Positions 39,323-47,739 of a stretch of DNA of 47,739 nucleotides are shown one piece after another. How positions within the stretch are numbered: position 1 is the stretch's first letter; every line of letters starts with the position of its first letter. The notes beneath the pieces are model-generated. The model did not search any database and was not told the DNA's origin. It worked only from the letters and a program-made list of their open reading frames with translations. Both the position numbers and the translations under genes were made by a program. Source of the stretch: Candidatus Aminicenantota bacterium (GTDB lineage: Bacteria > Acidobacteriota > Aminicenantia > UBA2199); assembly GCA_011772425.1 (NCBI GenBank), contig WVZO01000400.1, positions 1-47,739 of the forward strand, in the 5' to 3' direction.

Positions 39323-39409
39323 ACCTACCCCCTACACCTCAAGCTGAACTGCTGCGGAACCTGGACTTTAATCTTAATCTTAACCTTAACCTTAACCTCA
39401 ACCTTTTCC
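39323..39409. repeat. TTAACC-type hexamer repeat between rho and lolA
   Basis: About seven units of CTTAAC/CTCAAC (39372-39404). No gene seen in the gap. Confidence 0.7.
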
Positions 39410-40675
39410 TTATACACCTTGGGACATCATTTTCATGAAATCTTGATTGGTTTTGGTTTTGGACAATTTTTCCACCAGCAATTCCATGGCTTCTACTTCA
39501 GTCATTTGGGACAATACTTTTCGTAATATCCAGATGCGATTCAATTCTTCCTGGCTGATAAGCAGTTCTTCTTTACGGGTACCGGATCGGTGGATATCAA
39601 TGGCAGGGAAGACCCGTTTATCTACCAATCGTCGGTCGAGATTGATTTCCATATTACCGGTTCCTTTGAATTCTTCAAAAATCACTTCATCCATCCGGCT
39701 GCCGGTATCGATCAATGCGGTTGCCAATATCGTTAAACTACCGCCTTTTTCAATATTTCGCGCGGCACCGAAAAACTTTTTGGGTTTATTTAACGCATTG
39801 GCATCCACACCACCAGAGAGCACTTTACCGGAAGGAGGGGTAATGGCATTATGCGCCCTGGCCAGGCGCGTGATCGAATCCAAAAGAACCACCACATCCT
39901 TTTCCATCTCAACCAAGCGTTTGGCTTTTTCCAAAACAATGTCCGCCACTTTGGTGTGCCGCAGCGGCACCTCATCAAAGGTGGAGGAAATGACTTCCCC
40001 GCTCACATTTCTCTGCATATCGGTGACCTCTTCCGGCCGCTCATCGATCAGCAGTACGATTAAGACAATTTCCGGATGGTTTAACTCAACCGACTTGGCA
40101 ATGCTTTGAAGTATCATTGTTTTCCCGGTTCTGGGTGCAGCCACGATTAATCCACGCTGCCCTTTTCCAATAGGCGTCAGTAAATCCATCACCCGGCCGG
40201 ACGTGTTAAAGTGATCGGTTTCCAGCCTGATTTTTTCATCGGGGTAAAGTGGAGTCAATTTCTCGAACTTTTTGTTTTTCCTGAGCTGTAAAACTGTTTC
40301 CGGGTCTTCCGAATTCACAGCTTCAACCGTTAACAATGCAAAATACTTTTCTCCTCCCTTGGGTGGACGAACGGAACCCGACACCGTATCCCCGGTCCGG
40401 AGATCGAACTTGTGAACCTGGGAAGGCGAAACATAGATATCCTCCGAACTGGACAAATAAGAATACTCCTGGAACCGCAAAAATCCATATCCTTCATTGA
40501 GAACTTCAATTACACCTTCGGCAAATAGTTTACCATTAGCTGCAGCCTGGGCATTCAGAATGCTGAAATAGAGTGAATTTTTATCCTTTATGTCCTGATC
40601 TTCCAGCTCAAATTGGGTGATCACTTTCTTTAACTCGGATACTTTCATTGATTGTAAATTTTTCAGCGAATACAT
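39410..40675 (-). CDS. rho: Transcription termination factor Rho
   Basis: 421 residues, full length. Rho_N helical start ([20 protein letters not shown]), RNA-binding cold-shock-like region ([39 protein letters not shown]), then the ATPase: [19 protein letters not shown] (Walker A), [52 protein letters not shown] and the Q/R-loop region [19 protein letters not shown]. Two bases separate it from engB upstream, so both are probably on one message. Confidence 0.97.
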   Translation of the reverse strand: MYSLKNLQSMKVSELKKVITQFELEDQDIKDKNSLYFSILNAQAAANGKLFAEGVIEVLNEGYGFLRFQEYSYLSSSEDIYVSPSQVHKFDLRTGDTVSGSVRPPKGGEKYFALLTVEAVNSEDPETVLQLRKNKKFEKLTPLYPDEKIRLETDHFNTSGRVMDLLTPIGKGQRGLIVAAPRTGKTMILQSIAKSVELNHPEIVLIVLLIDERPEEVTDMQRNVSGEVISSTFDEVPLRHTKVADIVLEKAKRLVEMEKDVVVLLDSITRLARAHNAITPPSGKVLSGGVDANALNKPKKFFGAARNIEKGGSLTILATALIDTGSRMDEVIFEEFKGTGNMEINLDRRLVDKRVFPAIDIHRSGTRKEELLISQEELNRIWILRKVLSQMTEVEAMELLVEKLSKTKTNQDFMKMMSQGV

Positions 40676-40677
40676 GG

Positions 40678-41274
40678 TTACTCCATTAGTGCTTTGTTTA
40701 TTAGTTTTAACATCTCTTCTTTATTATGGTTTGATTTAATCGTAAATGAGACAGCGTTTAAACCAAACTTTTTTTGAAGAACTTTTTTTTGACCAATTAA
40801 CTCTGAATTTCGTAGTTTATCACTTTTTGTTAAAACTGTCAATAATTTTATTTTTTTATCTAAAATTTGCGAGATCATTTCCAGGTCAGAATCCATAAAA
40901 CCCCGCCTGGAATCAATCAAAAGCACGGCTAACTTCGCATTTTCAACGGTTCGGAAAAAAGCAGAGATCAAATCTCTCACCCGTCGACTCTCTGTCTTAG
41001 AGATTTTGGCAAATCCATATCCCGGCAGGTCCACGAAATAAAAATAACTGCTGCTGATGCCGTTATTGGTATTAACACGATAATAATTGATGCTGATAGT
41101 CTTACCGGGTTTGGAACTGGTGTGGGCAAGCCTTTTACGCCCCAATAATTTGTTGATTAACGATGATTTCCCCACATTGGAGCGGCCAACAAATAAAACT
41201 TTTTTGCTGTTATCATGAATGAGCTGCTTCCCTGTAAAAGACGTTCTCTCCAGGCTGCTTCCTGTTATCTTCAT
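40678..41274 (-). CDS. engB: Ribosome-biogenesis GTPase EngB/YsxC
   Basis: 198 residues from ATG 41274 ([13 protein letters not shown]), chosen because family members start MKI-x and GGAG lies 6 nt before it; a GTG 36 nt upstream also has a ribosome site. G motifs: [20 protein letters not shown] (G1), [11 protein letters not shown] (G2), [14 protein letters not shown] (G3), TKSDK (G4), [13 protein letters not shown] (G5). EngB is needed for large ribosomal subunit assembly. Downstream gene is rho. Confidence 0.95.
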   Translation of the reverse strand: MKITGSSLERTSFTGKQLIHDNSKKVLFVGRSNVGKSSLINKLLGRKRLAHTSSKPGKTISINYYRVNTNNGISSSYFYFVDLPGYGFAKISKTESRRVRDLISAFFRTVENAKLAVLLIDSRRGFMDSDLEMISQILDKKIKLLTVLTKSDKLRNSELIGQKKVLQKKFGLNAVSFTIKSNHNKEEMLKLINKALME

Positions 41275-41448
41275 TCTTGTCTCCAACATATAACACATCC
41301 CATATAACACATAACCACTCCTTTTACCCGTTTAACCATGGGTTTCAGGCTTCAACTCTACCATCAATTAATTCTTAATTAATTTGATTCTGCATTTCTA
41401 CGATGCATGAACTCACTTTTTCACTGCCCACTTCCTACTGTCTGCTGT
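41275..41448. other. Intergenic region between lon and engB
   Basis: 174 bp with an imperfect ATCAATTAATT-CTT-AATTAATTTGAT hairpin near 41364-41389 and repeated AACATATAACACATCCCATA motifs close to engB. No gene seen. Confidence 0.5.
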
Positions 41449-43788
41449 TTACTGGATTTCCGAATTTAAGAAGGGCCGTATTATTTTACTATTGATATTC
41501 TTTATTTTAATTGGTTTTTCCAGTACGATCTCCAACAATTCATCCATGGAGTCCACCAGTTGAACATTCATGGCTTCCTTGATGTCTTCCGGGATATCTT
41601 CTTTGAAATCTTTCTCGTTTTCGACGGGGATTAAGACATTGGTAATACCATAACGGTGGGCGGCAATAATCTTCTCTTTGATGCCTCCTACCGGGAGTAT
41701 TTTTCCCCTCAATGTGATCTCACCGGTGAGGGCATAATCTGACTTCACCGGGATGCCGGTTAACAAAGACATGATGGACACGGCAAGTGTGACACCGGCA
41801 GACGGACCTTCTTTGGGAACAGCTCCCTCGGGTAAATGCAAATGAATGTTGTACTTTTCCAGATCATTGGTATCGAAATCCAACTGGGAAAGTTTGATCT
41901 TAGAGTAGCTGAACGCAGTGGAGGAGGATTCTTTCATCACATCCCCCAGGCTTCCGGTCAATATTAGCTCGCCCTTGCCTCTTACCAGGCGCGATTCAAT
42001 GATCAAAATATCACCGCCTGTGGCTGTCCAGGCCAGGCCGATGGAGACCCCAATTTCATTCTTATCTAAAACTTTCCGCCTGGTATATTTGGGGACCCCA
42101 AGGTACTTCTCCAGGAGAGGGGTAGTCAGGATCAGCGCTTCTTTCCCAGGGGTTTCTCCTGTCTCCTTTCCTTCCTCGATAAAATGGCGGGCAATTTTCC
42201 GCATCACAATGGCAATCTGTCGTTCCAGGTTCCTGACACCGGATTCCCGGGTATAGCGATTGACAATCTCCAATATCAACTCATCGGTAAGCTCAAAATC
42301 ATCCAGTATTAAACCATTCTTTTCCGCCTGTTTCCTGATCAGGAAGTTCTTGGCGATGTTGAGCTTTTCCCGTTCCGTATACCCGGGTATTTCAATGATT
42401 TCCATTCGGTCCTTCAATGCCGGGGGAACCGGGTCCGTGGTATTGGCAGTGGTGATAAAAAAGACCTGGGACAAATCGATTTCCAGGTCCAGGTAGTGAT
42501 CGACAAATTCCGAATTTTGGTCCGGGTCCAGCACCTCCAGGAGTGCTGAAGCCGGATCACCCCTGAAATCAGAACTCAATTTATCGACTTCATCCAATAA
42601 AAACACGGGATTTTTATATTTGGCTTTTTTTAATCCTTTGACGATTTGACCAGGATAGGAACCCACATATGTGCGCCGATGTCCCCTGATTTCAGCCTCA
42701 TCCCTGACGCCTCCCAGGGAAACCCGGACAAAGGCGCGATTCAATGCCCGGGCGATGGATTTGGAAAGGGAACTTTTCCCCACGCCCGGGGGGCCTACAA
42801 AACACAGGATTTCCCCGGATGGTTTTTTTACCAACTGCCGCACCGCCAGGTAATCCAGGATGCGATCTTTGGCCTTTTCCAGCCCGTAATGATCCTCCTC
42901 CAGCACCTGGGAAGCCCGTTTGATATCATTATTTTCTTCTTTTATTTTTCTCCAGGGAATCGCCAGCAGCCAATCCAGGTAAGAACGCGAAACCGTGCTT
43001 TCTGCTGAAAAGGGCGGCATCATTTCCAACCTGGCCATCTCCTCCTGGGCCCGTCTCTTTACATATTCGGGGAAATCCGCCTTTTCAATCTTACGCCGGT
43101 ACTCTTCGATCTCATTGTCAGCGCCCTCTTCTCCCCTGGGTCTCCTCATTTCCGGCTCCCGCCCGGCCCTTAATTTCACCATCTCTTTTTTTAGAATATT
43201 GTACACCTTTACCGCTCGTTTGTAGACATTTAGCTCTTCCAATAACGACTGTTTCAACTGCAGCGGAATATTAATTACCGAAGAAATGATATCGGTAATT
43301 TCAGAAATTCGATTGGCTTCCAATTTGGCAATAATCCCGTGCAACTTTACCCTTTTCAAACTGATATATTCCTCGAAAATGGCAATCAAATCCTTGGCCA
43401 ATTCAAAAAAGTTCCTGTCCTTTTCGACAATCTCCTCTAACGTGGAAACACTGACCAGGAAATATTGGTCTTTTTTTAAAAACCGCTCAAGTCGCGCCCG
43501 CTCCAACCCATGAACAATTACCCGGAAACTACCGTTTTCCTGTTCGGCAGAACGTTCAATGCGGGCGATGATACCTATTTCCGCAACTTCATGAGGCTCC
43601 GGACTTTCAGTGATCTGGTTTTTCTGAACGGAAAGAAAGATAAAGCTGTTATAATATTCTTTGGAATACTTTAAGGCATTAATGGACCGCTCTCTTCCCA
43701 CCAGGATGGGGATAATGGCTGAAGGAAACGTGACCAATTCCCGCAGCGGAATTAACGGTAAGATAATGTCTTTACGTCTCATTTTCAT
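41449..43788 (-). CDS. lon: ATP-dependent protease Lon
   Basis: 779 residues. N-terminal substrate domain ([31 protein letters not shown]), AAA+ domain with [20 protein letters not shown] at about 330 and the conserved [20 protein letters not shown], and a C-terminal protease domain with the Ser of [14 protein letters not shown] (about 661) and the Lys of [19 protein letters not shown]. Start overlaps clpX stop as ATGA. Lon degrades misfolded and regulatory proteins; its pairing with clpXP and tig makes this a proteostasis operon. Confidence 0.97.
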   Translation of the reverse strand: MKMRRKDIILPLIPLRELVTFPSAIIPILVGRERSINALKYSKEYYNSFIFLSVQKNQITESPEPHEVAEIGIIARIERSAEQENGSFRVIVHGLERARLERFLKKDQYFLVSVSTLEEIVEKDRNFFELAKDLIAIFEEYISLKRVKLHGIIAKLEANRISEITDIISSVINIPLQLKQSLLEELNVYKRAVKVYNILKKEMVKLRAGREPEMRRPRGEEGADNEIEEYRRKIEKADFPEYVKRRAQEEMARLEMMPPFSAESTVSRSYLDWLLAIPWRKIKEENNDIKRASQVLEEDHYGLEKAKDRILDYLAVRQLVKKPSGEILCFVGPPGVGKSSLSKSIARALNRAFVRVSLGGVRDEAEIRGHRRTYVGSYPGQIVKGLKKAKYKNPVFLLDEVDKLSSDFRGDPASALLEVLDPDQNSEFVDHYLDLEIDLSQVFFITTANTTDPVPPALKDRMEIIEIPGYTEREKLNIAKNFLIRKQAEKNGLILDDFELTDELILEIVNRYTRESGVRNLERQIAIVMRKIARHFIEEGKETGETPGKEALILTTPLLEKYLGVPKYTRRKVLDKNEIGVSIGLAWTATGGDILIIESRLVRGKGELILTGSLGDVMKESSSTAFSYSKIKLSQLDFDTNDLEKYNIHLHLPEGAVPKEGPSAGVTLAVSIMSLLTGIPVKSDYALTGEITLRGKILPVGGIKEKIIAAHRYGITNVLIPVENEKDFKEDIPEDIKEAMNVQLVDSMDELLEIVLEKPIKIKNINSKIIRPFLNSEIQ

Positions 43789-45002
43789 GCAATCAACCGT
43801 CTCTCTTTCAGGTATTTAAAATCCACTACCACTTTATCCACTTTCCCTTTCTTGGAGGGTATCTCATACATCAGGTCCAACATAATTTCCTCGAAAATGG
43901 CTCGCAGTCCCCTGGCACCGATTTCTCTCTTGATAGCCTCTTGTGCCACATGCGCCAATGCTTCTTCTGAAAATTTTAGCTCGATGCCGTCCAACTCGAA
44001 TAACGCTTTGTACTGTTTGGTTATAGCATTTTTGGGTTCTGTTAGGATTCGATATAGATGCTCTTCGGCTAAATCATCCAGGACACCGATGACCGGAAAT
44101 CGCCCCACCAACTCCGGGATTAAACCGAATTTAATCAAATCATCGGTCTGCACGGCATGGAAAATATTCTTGTCGTCCAGGCTGGTTCTCTGTTTATTGG
44201 AGTTGAAGCCAATGATATTTTTCTTCATTCGGCTCTTGATAATTTTCTCCAATCCCACAAAGGCACCGCCGGCAATGAAGAGGATGTTGCTGGTATCAAG
44301 TTTCAGGAACTCCTGGTAAGGATGCTTTCGACCTCCCATTGGTGGTACATTGGCTTCCACCCCTTCAATGATTTTCAATAGGGCCTGCTGCACACCTTCA
44401 CCGGATACATCCCGGGTAATGGAGCGATTCTCGCTTTTTCGTGAGATTTTGTCAATTTCATCGATATAGATGATCCCGTGTTCTGCCAATTCCTTATCCT
44501 CACCAGCAGACTGAAACAGCTTCAGTAAAATATTTTCCACATCTTCCCCTACATATCCGGCCTCGGTCAAGGTGGTGGCGTCCGCAATGGCAAATGGGAC
44601 ATCCAGGATTTTAGCCATGGTTTCCGCCAGCAGGGTTTTACCGGTCCCAGTGGGCCCGATCAGCAGCAGGTTGCTTTTTTTAATTTCGATATCCGAAAGG
44701 GTGTCCGCTTCATTGATGCGCTTGTAATGATTGTAAACCGCAACTGCCAGTTTTTTTTTGGCTGTCTCCTGCGAAATGATGTATTGATCCAGCCGGCTCT
44801 TGATCTCCGCAGGGATCAAGTGTTTAAACTCCCGCGTTCTCACCGGTCTCCTGGCATCCTTACTGTTGTAAATCAGGTTATAAGCGGTGTTTACACACTC
44901 ATCACAGATAAATATATTGGGCCCGGCAATCAATTTATATGCAGCCGACTGGGGGATACCGCAAAAGCTGCATTTATGCTCTTCTTTCCTTCTCCTGGTC
45001 AT
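43785..45002 (-). CDS. clpX: ATP-dependent Clp protease ATP-binding subunit ClpX
   Basis: 405 residues. N-terminal zinc-binding domain CSFCGIPQ...CDECV, Walker [21 protein letters not shown] (about 115), pore loop [13 protein letters not shown], Walker [21 protein letters not shown], ClpP-docking loop region after NKQRTSLDD, and sensor 2 [20 protein letters not shown]. Overlaps clpP by four bases. It unfolds substrates and feeds them to ClpP. Confidence 0.97.
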   Translation of the reverse strand: MTRRRKEEHKCSFCGIPQSAAYKLIAGPNIFICDECVNTAYNLIYNSKDARRPVRTREFKHLIPAEIKSRLDQYIISQETAKKKLAVAVYNHYKRINEADTLSDIEIKKSNLLLIGPTGTGKTLLAETMAKILDVPFAIADATTLTEAGYVGEDVENILLKLFQSAGEDKELAEHGIIYIDEIDKISRKSENRSITRDVSGEGVQQALLKIIEGVEANVPPMGGRKHPYQEFLKLDTSNILFIAGGAFVGLEKIIKSRMKKNIIGFNSNKQRTSLDDKNIFHAVQTDDLIKFGLIPELVGRFPVIGVLDDLAEEHLYRILTEPKNAITKQYKALFELDGIELKFSEEALAHVAQEAIKREIGARGLRAIFEEIMLDLMYEIPSKKGKVDKVVVDFKYLKERRLIA

Positions 45003-45604
45003 TCCTTAACCTCCCTGATGCCCGCCCGTTCACTGATTACATTGTCCACAATACCATAACCCTGGGCTTCTTCCGAATTCATAATAAAGTCTCTCTCAAT
45101 GTCGCCGGCGATCTTCCGTCTCCTTTGACCCGTATGGAACGTCAATATGTCAATTAGTTTCTCCTTCACTTTTTTTATCTCCCTGGCATGGATGAGAATA
45201 TCAGTCGCCTGCCCTTCAAAACCCCCAAGGGGTTGGTGCAGCATTATCTTTGAATTGGGAAGGGCATAGCGTTTCCCTTTGCTGCCGGCAGCCAACAGAA
45301 CCGCAGCCATAGATGCCGCCTGCCCAATACATATGGTGACGATATCATTCTTGATAAACTTCATGGTATCGTATATGGCCATCCCGGATGTAATGATACC
45401 ACCAGGAGAATTTATATAAAGAGAAATATCCTTTTCAGGATCCTCCGCTTCTAAAAAAAGTAACTGGGCAATGATAACATTGGCTATATTATCATCGATG
45501 GGTGAGCCTACAAATATGATTCCATCTTTCAAGAGCCGGGAATAAATATCATAGGCCCTCTCCACGTTCCCACTCTGTTCAACAACAACTGGTATTAACG
45601 CCAT
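44999..45604 (-). CDS. clpP: ATP-dependent Clp protease proteolytic subunit ClpP
   Basis: 201 residues from ATG 45604 ([20 protein letters not shown]); an earlier in-frame start adds 17 basic residues not found in the family. GAGG lies 7 nt upstream. Catalytic Ser in [14 protein letters not shown], His in [11 protein letters not shown], Asp in the [15 protein letters not shown] segment. Overlaps clpX by ATGA. Confidence 0.97.
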   Translation of the reverse strand: MALIPVVVEQSGNVERAYDIYSRLLKDGIIFVGSPIDDNIANVIIAQLLFLEAEDPEKDISLYINSPGGIITSGMAIYDTMKFIKNDIVTICIGQAASMAAVLLAAGSKGKRYALPNSKIMLHQPLGGFEGQATDILIHAREIKKVKEKLIDILTFHTGQRRRKIAGDIERDFIMNSEEAQGYGIVDNVISERAGIREVKE

Positions 45605-45661
45605 TTTTAACCTCGCTTCTCTATTTCTTTTATATTTTATACGTTTTTTCGTCAAAAAAGT

Positions 45662-46990
45662 TTATACTTCTTTGATTTTTACCGTTTCCTTTAATAAACC
45701 CACGACTTTTTCATTTAACAGGGTTTCTCGCAATTGTTCCAAATTTTCCTTATTTTCTTTATTCATGTATGCCTTTCGCACGTCTTTAAGGGGTACGTTA
45801 TTCTTCTGGGCAATGGTTTTGTATTCTTTTTCCAGGTCGTCATTGCTCACCGCCAGTTTGTATTTTTCTACGATGGCCTGAGTGATAAGCGATACTCGCA
45901 GCGACCGTTCCGTTTCCTTTTTTAATGCTTCCATGTATGCCCTGCCCTGTTCATCATCTCTGAAACTAAGCATATTGTGCGGATACTGAGAAGCCGCGCG
46001 CGCCGCTTCCTGCTCCACAACTGCCCGGGGAACAGTGAAAGCAATGATGTCGGTTAACTTATCCATGACAGTCTTCACTTTTTTTTCTTCCACCTGTCTC
46101 CGGTTATATTGGTCAAATTCCTCCTTCATTTTCTTCCTGAAAGCGGCTTCATCTTCAAAACCGATGGACTTCAAAAACACCTCGTTCAATTGGGGCTTCT
46201 TCATTTCCATTACACTTTCAATGGTAATATAGTGTTCCAGTTCCTTCCCGGCCCATGGTTTCTTTTTGTAATCATCGGGATATGTCCGTTTCAGGGTGAT
46301 ACTATCATTCATTTTTTTGCCGATGAGTTCCTTGTAAAGATCAAGTATCTCAAACTCCTCTTTTTCATTGACAGAAAACCGGGCCGTCTTTTTAGGGGTC
46401 ATTCGCTTGGTTTGAAGTATTTTGGATTGATATTTCAGCGTCACGATATCGTCTTCCTTGATTCCCCGGCTGACCACGGGAACCTGGCGCCGGTTTCTTT
46501 CCAGGATAGCATCGATTTGCTTCTCCTCGTTATAGTCTTCAAATTTTAACTCAGCAGAAGGAATTTCCACCTCAATGGTCTCCAGTTCCGGTAATTCAAT
46601 GGTGGGAAATACTTCCACGGCGACTTCGGCTTTCACCCCTTTTCCTTCCTCACTATCCAGTTTCTCTATTTCCACAGGGGCGGCAATTCTTATTCTGTCG
46701 GTTTCAATCTTTTCATATACGGCTTTTTCTACGATCTTGTTCACCACCTCATCTTTGATGGCCTCTCGATACCGGCTTTTGAGCATATCCACAGGAACTT
46801 TTCCCTTGCGAAAACCCGGCATTTTCATCTCCGCGGCATATTGGGCCATGGCTTCATCCATTTCCTTCTCAACGTCTTCCCAGGGAACATCAATGGTAAA
46901 GCGAACGGACGAAGACGGACCCGTTTCTTTTTCCCCGGCAGTATCAACAGCGGCTTTACCGTTAACGTCTGCCGTCTCAGCCTCTGTCAT
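45662..46990 (-). CDS. tig: Trigger factor
   Basis: 442 residues. The ribosome-docking signature MPGFRKGKVPVDMLKSRYRE is present near residue 57, after an extra acidic N-terminus of about 25 residues. FKBP-type PPIase domain: SRGIKEDDIVTLKYQSKI, LYKELIGKKMNDSITLKRTY. C-terminal helical chaperone arms with REKM-type repeats follow. Trigger factor binds nascent chains at the ribosome exit. It is the first gene of the tig-clpP-clpX-lon group, 57 nt upstream of clpP. Confidence 0.95.
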   Translation of the reverse strand: MTEAETADVNGKAAVDTAGEKETGPSSSVRFTIDVPWEDVEKEMDEAMAQYAAEMKMPGFRKGKVPVDMLKSRYREAIKDEVVNKIVEKAVYEKIETDRIRIAAPVEIEKLDSEEGKGVKAEVAVEVFPTIELPELETIEVEIPSAELKFEDYNEEKQIDAILERNRRQVPVVSRGIKEDDIVTLKYQSKILQTKRMTPKKTARFSVNEKEEFEILDLYKELIGKKMNDSITLKRTYPDDYKKKPWAGKELEHYITIESVMEMKKPQLNEVFLKSIGFEDEAAFRKKMKEEFDQYNRRQVEEKKVKTVMDKLTDIIAFTVPRAVVEQEAARAASQYPHNMLSFRDDEQGRAYMEALKKETERSLRVSLITQAIVEKYKLAVSNDDLEKEYKTIAQKNNVPLKDVRKAYMNKENKENLEQLRETLLNEKVVGLLKETVKIKEV

Positions 46991-47044
46991 TTATACGCTC
47001 CTTGTGTTTAAATTCCCAATTAAAAATTCTACCCTTTATCATTA

Positions 47045-47739
47045 TCAAAAAATACATTCTTTGTCAACTTTTAAATCTTCAATATCTTTCCTGATTTGTT
47101 TTATAAGACTGCGTTGGGAAGCAAATTTCATTTCACCCCTGAGTTTTTTTTCAAAATAGATTTTTACCCGTTTCCCATAAATTTTCCTGTCAAAAGCAAA
47201 AATATGAGATTCCACTTTCTTTTCTTTTCCCATAAAGGTGGGGCGATATCCAATATAAGTAATGGAACAATAGAGTTGATCATCATTTTCAATTTCAACC
47301 GTTGTTTTAAATACACCTTCAGGCAGCAGGGTGTTTTTCGTATTGACATTGATGGTGGGAAAACCCAACTGCCGTCCGATTTTATCTCCTTCTGCCACCA
47401 CCCCCTCGATAAAATATGTCCGTCCCAACATGCGGTTGCATATTTCAATGTTTGCCTCTGCTAACTGCTCCCTGATATGTGTGCTGGATATGCGGAGGTC
47501 TTCCAGCATTACCGGCTTTACCACGGAAAATTCGAAATTATACCGCTGCGACGCTGCTTTCAAAAAGGTAATATCGCCTTCTCTTCCCTTGCCAAACCTG
47601 AAATTCTCACCCATCACGATATGTCTCATGTGAAATTTCTCAATTAAAAACTCCTTTAAAAATGCCTCATCGGACATATCCACGATCTCAGCAAAATTCA
47701 AAATCACGACATGATCTACCCCTTGCCCTTCCAATATTG
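47045..47739 (-). CDS. ribF: Riboflavin kinase / FAD synthetase RibF, 5' end missing
   Basis: Open to the right edge; about 230 C-terminal codons are present. FAD synthetase part: VMGENFRFGKGREGDITFLK and ISSTHIREQLAEANIE. Riboflavin kinase part: DKIGRQLGFPTINVNTKNTL, PEGVFKTTVEIEND, AFDRKIYGKRVKIYFEKKLR, and the closing FASQRSLIKQIRKDIEDLK. The nucleotide-binding N-terminus lies beyond the window. It makes FMN and FAD from riboflavin. Confidence 0.95.
   Translation of the reverse strand, partial: ILEGQGVDHVVILNFAEIVDMSDEAFLKEFLIEKFHMRHIVMGENFRFGKGREGDITFLKAASQRYNFEFSVVKPVMLEDLRISSTHIREQLAEANIEICNRMLGRTYFIEGVVAEGDKIGRQLGFPTINVNTKNTLLPEGVFKTTVEIENDDQLYCSITYIGYRPTFMGKEKKVESHIFAFDRKIYGKRVKIYFEKKLRGEMKFASQRSLIKQIRKDIEDLKVDKECIF

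Noticed and set aside
41275-41323. 13-codon Cys-containing frame with AAGGAG just upstream of engB, overlapping its start
   Set aside because: Could be a coupled leader, but the region is a short local duplication (GTGTTATATG) and there is no comparison to support it.
1-47739. tRNA, rRNA or riboswitch genes
   Set aside because: None seen by eye on either strand; the ribF end in the window lacks its 5' leader, so an FMN riboswitch there cannot be judged.

Overview
The window reads almost entirely on the minus strand and comes from a Gram-negative bacterium (a LolA-family lipoprotein carrier is encoded) of moderate GC content. The housekeeping order ribF, tig, clpP, clpX, lon, engB, rho, lolA, together with many short interspersed repeats in the gaps (the AGCTCCAGCC family, the CACGAAGG family, a GC-rich hairpin family), suggests a lineage such as Candidatus Aminicenantes or another Acidobacteriota-like group. 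That placement is inference; no rRNA or tRNA gene is present to fix it.

Right part (35.5-47.7 kb): conserved cell genes. A 5'-truncated ribF is followed by a tight proteostasis operon (tig, clpP, clpX, lon, the last three joined by ATGA overlaps), then engB-rho, a LolA-like protein, an ECF sigma factor with its overlapping zinc-finger anti-sigma gene, a bactofilin-like membrane protein and a DUF218 protein.

Left and middle part (1-35.3 kb): a large extracellular contractile injection system (eCIS, Afp/PVC-like) locus. In transcription order it has a sigma-54 activator without receiver domain; a sigma-54 type promoter with three upstream AACCYCTRGG sites; an Afp15-like AAA+ ATPase that is frameshifted and carries an internal deletion; the tail terminator (DUF4255); a carboxypeptidase-regulatory-like protein; a coiled-coil protein; the sheath; two tube proteins; a tail assembly protein with a DUF6760 partner; a repeat-riddled unknown protein; LysM (Afp7-like); the spike hub split into gp27-like and gp5-like genes; PAAR tip and gp25-like wedge. 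A 10-kb island (20.7-11 kb) then interrupts the structural genes. It carries an AAA+/PD-(D/E)XK protein, a DUF2188 protein, two candidate eCIS cargo proteins with a shared N-terminal region (one with an HNH-like nuclease end, one DUF4157 metallopeptidase with an in-frame amber codon), two copies of a 22-codon micro-ORF, a decayed AAA/DUF4143 gene, an Rpn-type nuclease, a winged-helix protein and a double Cys-cluster protein. Structural genes then resume with two baseplate J-type proteins, a gpI/Afp12-like protein and two tail-fibre paralogues, the second with YadA-head-like repeats and a C-terminal Peptidase_G2 self-cleaving chaperone domain. No tape-measure gene is seen; it may lie beyond the left edge.

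The most interesting points are the likely sigma-54 control of the eCIS, the conserved micro-ORF pair, the shared cargo N-terminus, hairpin cassettes that place a Shine-Dalgarno sequence in front of baseplate genes, and several lesions (frameshift, amber, internal deletions, in-frame palindrome insertions) that raise the question of whether this eCIS is intact, recoded or decaying.
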